This document shows positions 60,094-64,000 of a stretch of 64,000 nucleotides of DNA, piece after piece. Every line of letters starts with the position of its first letter. The first letter of the stretch is position 1. The DNA comes from Streptomyces netropsis (GTDB lineage Bacteria; Actinomycetota; Actinomycetes; Streptomycetales; Streptomycetaceae), in contig NZ_JACHJG010000012.1 in assembly GCF_014203545.1 (NCBI RefSeq), forward strand, positions 62,001-126,000, given 5' to 3'. The notes under the pieces are model-generated. The model was not told where the DNA came from, ran no database searches, and saw only the letters and a list, made by a program, of their open reading frames with translations. The translations under genes were made by a program, and so were the position numbers.

Positions 60094-62099
60094 AGCGCGT
60101 ACGGGCGGACCTGGACCAGGCGGAAGTCGCCCCGGTCGGTCATCAGCCACTCGATGTCCAACGGCCGGTCCACGTCGGACCCGCTGAAGTGGGACTGCAG
60201 GAGCCGCCCGGTCAGGCACAGGTCGGCGAGCCGGGCGCGGGTGGCGGCGGAGAGCCCGTCGCCCGAGGAACCCAGGGCGACGGTACGGCCGCCGCCCTCC
60301 ACGGTGTTGTACAGGTACTGCTGCGGCAGGACCGAACCCTCGACCACCTGCTCCGGGGAGCCGGGGGAACAGTTGAGGTAGACGTTGCGGAAGTCCTCGC
60401 GACGGGTCGGGTCACAGGTCACCAGAACGCCGCCGAGCGAGGCGGGGACGTACTCCTGGACGATGACGCCCATGTAGGTGTCGTCCAGGGAGATGCCGAC
60501 CTGGTGGCGAAGGCGCACGCTGCGGGGCGAGAGCAGTGAGGCCCACACCTGGCGTACGGCGTCCAGGAGTTCGTCGGCTCCGTGGGCGGTGGTGACGGAG
60601 TCGTAGACGCCCGCCGCGGAGAACCCCGGAAGGTCCTCGGCGTTGGACGAGGAGCGCACCACCAGGCGGCCGCGCGGGTCGGCGGGGGCGGGAAAGGCCT
60701 GGCTGATCTGCCGGGTGACCGACTCGGGGACGGGTGTGTGCCGGATCAGGTGCTGGAGCTGCAGGCAGAGCGAGTCCAGGACGTCGGTGGCGTCGAGTTC
60801 GAGTGCCATCTTGAGCTTGCCGATGCCCTGCTGGAGGGCGGGGGAGGAGGCCAGGAAGTGCTGCTGGAGCGCGAAGGGCAGCGCGACGCCTTCGGGGGCG
60901 CCGATCGTCGTGGCCACGAAGGCGGCGGCAGCGGCGCGTAGTTCGGCAAGGGAGGGCGCGTTCAGGCCGAGGCGGGCCGCGAGATGCCCGTAGAGGTCCT
61001 CGCGCGGCGGGCGGGGCCGCCCGTAGAAGGCGGTCAGGTCGGCCGTGCGGCTGTCGAGTACGTGGTGCAGCTCGCCGAGGTTGGCCGCCTTGGTGCCATA
61101 GCGGTCGCGGTCGGCGCTGCGCAGCCGGTGCAGGGCCAGCACGGGAACGTCTTCGAGCAGCGGCGGTTCGAGGCGTATCCGCTGCTGGTGCCAGGCCGGA
61201 GCCCGCAGGTCGGGTTCGTGGTCGAGCCGCTCGAGGGATATCTCGTCCTCGCGGACCCGATAGCGGACCCACGCGCCGTCCAGGCCGTCCTTGTCGACGA
61301 GCTGTTCCAGGTCGCGCACGATCGCGTTGGGTATGCCCCAGCCGGAGGCGAGGACGTTGGTGTGCGAGAGCGGGGTGATCGGCGCGGTGTTGAGGAATCC
61401 GGCGACCCGGGGGACGTCGTCCGGCAGGCAGGGCATGGCCACGATGTCCGCCCAGCCGAGCCCGGCCTCCGCCGCCGCGTACTCCTCACGCGTACGGAAG
61501 AACCGCAGCCGCCCGGTGGCCTCGCCGGGATTGAGCGGGGCGCGGGCCCGGGAACCGAAGAGCTCGTGGCTGAGGATGCGCGGCACGCACAGTTCGCTGA
61601 TCGCCGCCAGCTCCTCCTCCTGCCCGTGGTTGGCGGGCTTGAGGAACAGCGGCAGCCTGCCGTCGACCCGTGCTCGTACGAACTCATAGAAGGACGCGAG
61701 GAGTTCGCCGTGCATGGTGTCGGCCTCGGTCGTCTCCAGGACGAGGAACGTGCGTTCGCGGCCGTCCGTGTCCTGCTCGGTGTGCAGGGACAGCACACCG
61801 AGCAGGAAGCGACGCCCGGGGGCCATGTAGACGGAGGCGTTGAAGGCGTCGAGGTCCGCGTCGAGCGCGGTCAGGCCCATGCCCAGAATGCGGGTGGCGA
61901 TGTAGTTGACGTGGAAGGGGTGCGCGGCGGTGTCGAGCAGGTGCCAGGTGTTCTCGGCACGGTCGACGACGACCTTGAGGTACGGGTGTCCCGCCAGGAC
62001 CCCGGAGAGGGTGCGGAAGAGCGGCAGGGAGAGGTTCTCGCCGACGACCGTGCGGTCCGTGACCGGTTCGGCGGCACCGGTGAGCAGCTGGGCGGTCAT
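60090..62099 (-). CDS. PEP/pyruvate dikinase-like phosphotransferase with reversed domain order
   Basis: 669 residues; ATG 62099 overlaps the ligase stop (ATGA). The N-terminal 200 residues are unassigned. The swivelling phosphohistidine domain follows, with PLSHTNVLASGWGIPNAIV (His in SHTN), and the nucleotide-binding PPDK_N-like domain is C-terminal: KAANLGEL, VVRSSSNAEDLPGFSAAGVYDSV and a terminal DIEWLMTDRGDFRLVQVRPY. In PEP synthase and rifampin phosphotransferase the ATP domain comes first; this order is as in glucan water dikinases. It probably transfers phosphate from ATP via His to a small substrate. Confidence 0.87.
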   Translation of the reverse strand: MTAQLLTGAAEPVTDRTVVGENLSLPLFRTLSGVLAGHPYLKVVVDRAENTWHLLDTAAHPFHVNYIATRILGMGLTALDADLDAFNASVYMAPGRRFLLGVLSLHTEQDTDGRERTFLVLETTEADTMHGELLASFYEFVRARVDGRLPLFLKPANHGQEEELAAISELCVPRILSHELFGSRARAPLNPGEATGRLRFFRTREEYAAAEAGLGWADIVAMPCLPDDVPRVAGFLNTAPITPLSHTNVLASGWGIPNAIVRDLEQLVDKDGLDGAWVRYRVREDEISLERLDHEPDLRAPAWHQQRIRLEPPLLEDVPVLALHRLRSADRDRYGTKAANLGELHHVLDSRTADLTAFYGRPRPPREDLYGHLAARLGLNAPSLAELRAAAAAFVATTIGAPEGVALPFALQQHFLASSPALQQGIGKLKMALELDATDVLDSLCLQLQHLIRHTPVPESVTRQISQAFPAPADPRGRLVVRSSSNAEDLPGFSAAGVYDSVTTAHGADELLDAVRQVWASLLSPRSVRLRHQVGISLDDTYMGVIVQEYVPASLGGVLVTCDPTRREDFRNVYLNCSPGSPEQVVEGSVLPQQYLYNTVEGGGRTVALGSSGDGLSAATRARLADLCLTGRLLQSHFSGSDVDRPLDIEWLMTDRGDFRLVQVRPYAL

Positions 62100-63469
62100 G
62101 CCGAAACCTCCTCGGGCTGAGCGGCGGGCAGCACCCGGGGCAGGGCGTCCACCAGGGTCTCGAAGTCGCGGAGCACGGTCCGCGCGTCGGCGGCGGAGAG
62201 CAGGCACAGGGCCGCCATGGTGTTGGCGCCGGCGGCCGGGTCGTACGCGGGCACGACATTTCCGTCGGCGAGCGAACTCTCCCCGACCACCGACAGGCGG
62301 CTGCCCCGGCTGAGGGCGATGTCCGCCGAGACGGCGCGGAAGTCCCAGACCTTGCGGACCGGCCAGGCCCGGCCGCGGCCGTCGACCGCGAGGACGACGA
62401 GGGAGCCCGCCGCGCCGCGCGCCTGCGCCGGGGTGAGGACCTGCTCGGGCCACGCGACCGGGTGTCCGAGGAGGTGGTCGACGAGCATGCCGACGAGGTC
62501 GAGCCCGAAGACCTCCTCGATCTGCGGCACGGTCATCGCGCCGCCGAACCGGGCGGCCGTCTCGATCAGCCACATGCTGCCGTCGGCGCCGAGCTTGATC
62601 TCGGTGTGGGTCCCGCAGTCGCGCAGGCCGAGGGCGTCGACCGCGCGGCGGGCCAGGTCCACGATCCGGTCCTGGGCGTCCCGGGCCAGCAGGGCGGGGG
62701 TGATGCTCGCGCGTTCGGTGAACGGCTCGACCGTGGGCATCCGCCCGCTGAGGCACACCGGGTGGAAGGTGCCGTTCGCCACGACGCCCTCGACACTGAC
62801 GTAGTCGCCCCAGCCGGGCTCGTCGAACCAGTCCGACGCGGTGCCGGTGACGATCTGCTCGACCACGTAGTCCGCGTCGGCCTCGGCCACATGCAGCTCC
62901 GCGTAGCCCAGCCGGGCCGATTCGGCCATCACGTCACAGGAGCGGGCCCAGGCGGCCGACACCTCGTGCGGGGAGCGGATGATCTGGTGCGCGGTGGAGC
63001 CGGCGCTCCAGGCCGCCTTGAGGAGCAGCGGGCAGGGCAGGGAGCGAGCCGCCGCGTGCAGGTCGGCCTCGGTGCCCACGGGACGGAACTCGGGCTGCGG
63101 CAGCCCGTGTCGCTGCCAGGTGCGGCGCATCAGCCGCTTGTCGCGGGCGAGCGCGGAGGCACTGCCCGCCCCCGCGAGCCCGAGCGCCTCGCACGCCTCG
63201 GCGACGGCCACGACCGCGTACTCGGAGAAGGTGAGCACCGCGTCCGCGCCCACGGCCTCGGCCCGCGCGACGATCAGGGACACCAGGTCGGAGCGGTGTG
63301 CGTCGGCAGGCGTCACGACCGAGGCGCACAGTCTTTGGGCGGAGCCTGCCACGGCGGGAGGAAGAGCGCTGAGCGCCAGCAGGTGCACTTCCGCCTTCGC
63401 GGCCGTCCGGGACAGGACGTGACCGAGCGGCGGACCACCCTTGGCATGCACTAACAGCACCTTGCTCAC
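62096..63469 (-). CDS. ATP-grasp ligase, first gene of the dikinase operon
   Basis: 457 residues. ATP-grasp landmarks: LLLKAAWSAGSTAHQII, YVVEQIVTGTASDWFDE, and HTEIKLGADGSMWLIETAARFGGAM for metal binding; the C-terminal domain is of the BacD/carboxylate-amine ligase type. Likely makes an amide or dipeptide that the dikinase-like partner may phosphorylate or activate. The three genes overlap by 4 bp each. Confidence 0.9.
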   Translation of the reverse strand: MSKVLLVHAKGGPPLGHVLSRTAAKAEVHLLALSALPPAVAGSAQRLCASVVTPADAHRSDLVSLIVARAEAVGADAVLTFSEYAVVAVAEACEALGLAGAGSASALARDKRLMRRTWQRHGLPQPEFRPVGTEADLHAAARSLPCPLLLKAAWSAGSTAHQIIRSPHEVSAAWARSCDVMAESARLGYAELHVAEADADYVVEQIVTGTASDWFDEPGWGDYVSVEGVVANGTFHPVCLSGRMPTVEPFTERASITPALLARDAQDRIVDLARRAVDALGLRDCGTHTEIKLGADGSMWLIETAARFGGAMTVPQIEEVFGLDLVGMLVDHLLGHPVAWPEQVLTPAQARGAAGSLVVLAVDGRGRAWPVRKVWDFRAVSADIALSRGSRLSVVGESSLADGNVVPAYDPAAGANTMAALCLLSAADARTVLRDFETLVDALPRVLPAAQPEEVSA

Positions 63470-63787
63470 TGAAGTTCGTCTCCAATCGTCCGGTTTTCGA
63501 CGGATCGCCGTATGCGGGGGAACGTGCGGAGAGTCCGGTGGCTCTCCGGCCCGCGTGGCGGGGCGTGTTCACCCGCTCACTCCAGGGGACCAGGCCACAA
63601 CCGCCCGCGACGCCTCCGTGGACCCCCGGGACTCAGGCATTTGCCTGAGTCCCGGGGAACCTCCGCCTCCGCAGCGGCTTTCGGCGCGACGGCACCCGGC
63701 CGGGATCCGGGCATGTGCGGAGTGGGGGCGGGATATCCAACGTCATATGACTGAGCGTCAGCCAGTCGTATACGGACGGAGAGCGCT
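63470..63787. other. Divergent intergenic region
   Basis: About 320 bp between the ATP-grasp operon and the PAS-type gene. The centre holds the hairpin at 63624-63657; the right part (63735-63775) is less GC-rich and probably carries the promoter of the plus-strand gene. Confidence 0.5.
63624..63657. promoter_or_regulatory. 15-bp perfect hairpin
   Basis: CCCCGGGACTCAGGC (63624-63638) pairs exactly with 63643-63657 around ATTT. It lies between two divergent start sites, not after a gene, so it may be a roadblock, an attenuator in one leader or a boundary element. Confidence 0.6.
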
Positions 63788-64000
63788 GTGGACGATTCCG
63801 GTCTCAAGGCACTGCTCGAGCACCTTCCCGTGTTCTGGTGGGAAGCCGACGAGACGTGGCAGGTGCTGGAACAGGGAGGCGGCGCCTTCACCGACACCGG
63901 CACGGCGCGGCGCTTCCTGGACCGGCTGCGCCGGGAACTCCCCGACCCGGGGCACTCGCCGCAGGAGGGCTGCCGACGGATCCGGTTCGACGGCCGCGCC
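63788..64000 (+). CDS. PAS-like sensor protein, N-terminal part
   Basis: 71 codons to the right edge; GTG 63788 with GGAG upstream. LKALLEHLPVFWWEADETWQ, then VLEQGGGAF resembles the start of a PAS domain, often the input of a kinase, phosphatase or sigma-factor regulator. The output domain is outside the window. Confidence 0.55.
   Translation, partial: MDDSGLKALLEHLPVFWWEADETWQVLEQGGGAFTDTGTARRFLDRLRRELPDPGHSPQEGCRRIRFDGRA

Noticed and set aside
60090..62099. Phosphoenolpyruvate synthase
   Set aside because: Domain order is reversed and the C-terminal PEP-binding barrel is missing.
1..64000. CRISPR arrays, tRNA or rRNA genes, complete prophage
   Set aside because: No regularly spaced repeats, cloverleaf candidates, rRNA-like stretches or phage structural genes were seen.

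Overview
The window is high-GC actinobacterial DNA, most likely from a Streptomyces or close relative. Codon third positions are strongly G/C, GTG and TTG starts are common, many stop and start codons overlap (ATGA, GTGA, TTGA), and there are many secreted proteins. It also carries a zinc-independent ribosomal protein L32 paralogue beside a Zur-like site. There is no rRNA, tRNA, CRISPR, PKS or NRPS. The mix of accessory systems, small biosynthetic operons, IS fragments and decayed genes suggests a chromosome arm rather than the core.

Layout. 1-1.8 kb: two divergent membrane SpoIIE/PP2C phosphatases. 2.2-6.7 kb: a four-gene run of exported proteins (zinc metalloprotease with Fn3 and ricin domains, a membrane-anchored CopC-like protein, a papain-like C70-type cysteine protease, and an anchored partner) behind a structured leader and before a strong terminator. 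7-17.9 kb: single genes (secreted proteins, VOC and DUF899 proteins, a cytosylglucuronate-synthase-like glycosyltransferase, an alpha/beta hydrolase with a Cys nucleophile, a universal stress protein, a beta-helix protein, nitrobindin-like protein, PPK2).

18.6-32.2 kb is the main system: a compact, apparently undescribed biosynthetic cluster. A divergent ATP-grasp ligase faces a two-component pair whose kinase has no sensor domain. Then come an FMN monooxygenase, an aminotransferase, a PanB-like hydroxymethyltransferase, an EctB-like aminotransferase, an AurF-like diiron N-oxygenase, two exporters, a beta-hydroxyacid dehydrogenase, a second ATP-grasp ligase and the flavin reductase. The set resembles pantothenate chemistry (hydroxymethylation, reduction, amide ligation) combined with N-oxidation, so a small amide carrying an oxidised nitrogen is a reasonable guess.

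32.7-44.2 kb: a TetR/serine hydrolase pair, a first patch of gene remnants (34.6-36.7 kb), an esterase, a CdtB-like nuclease fused to a ricin lectin, an HD protein with a GlxA-type regulator, a PhzS-like flavin monooxygenase, and a zinc-starvation unit (Zur-like box, rpmF paralogue, CobW GTPase, remnant of a zinc-binding lipoprotein). 44.2-52.1 kb is a decay zone rich in transposase pieces and truncated genes, with a few intact genes (DinB, DUF6193, a methyltransferase, small secreted proteins) and an orphan Cys-rich mini-ORF.

52.2-57.5 kb: a caspase-STAND NTPase-WD40 protein of 1476 residues, coupled to a lipase-like hydrolase; this looks like an actinobacterial conflict or immunity system. 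58.7-63.5 kb: a tightly overlapping three-gene operon (ATP-grasp ligase, PEP/pyruvate dikinase-like protein with reversed domain order, MFS exporter), a second candidate small-molecule system. The window ends inside a PAS-like sensor gene.
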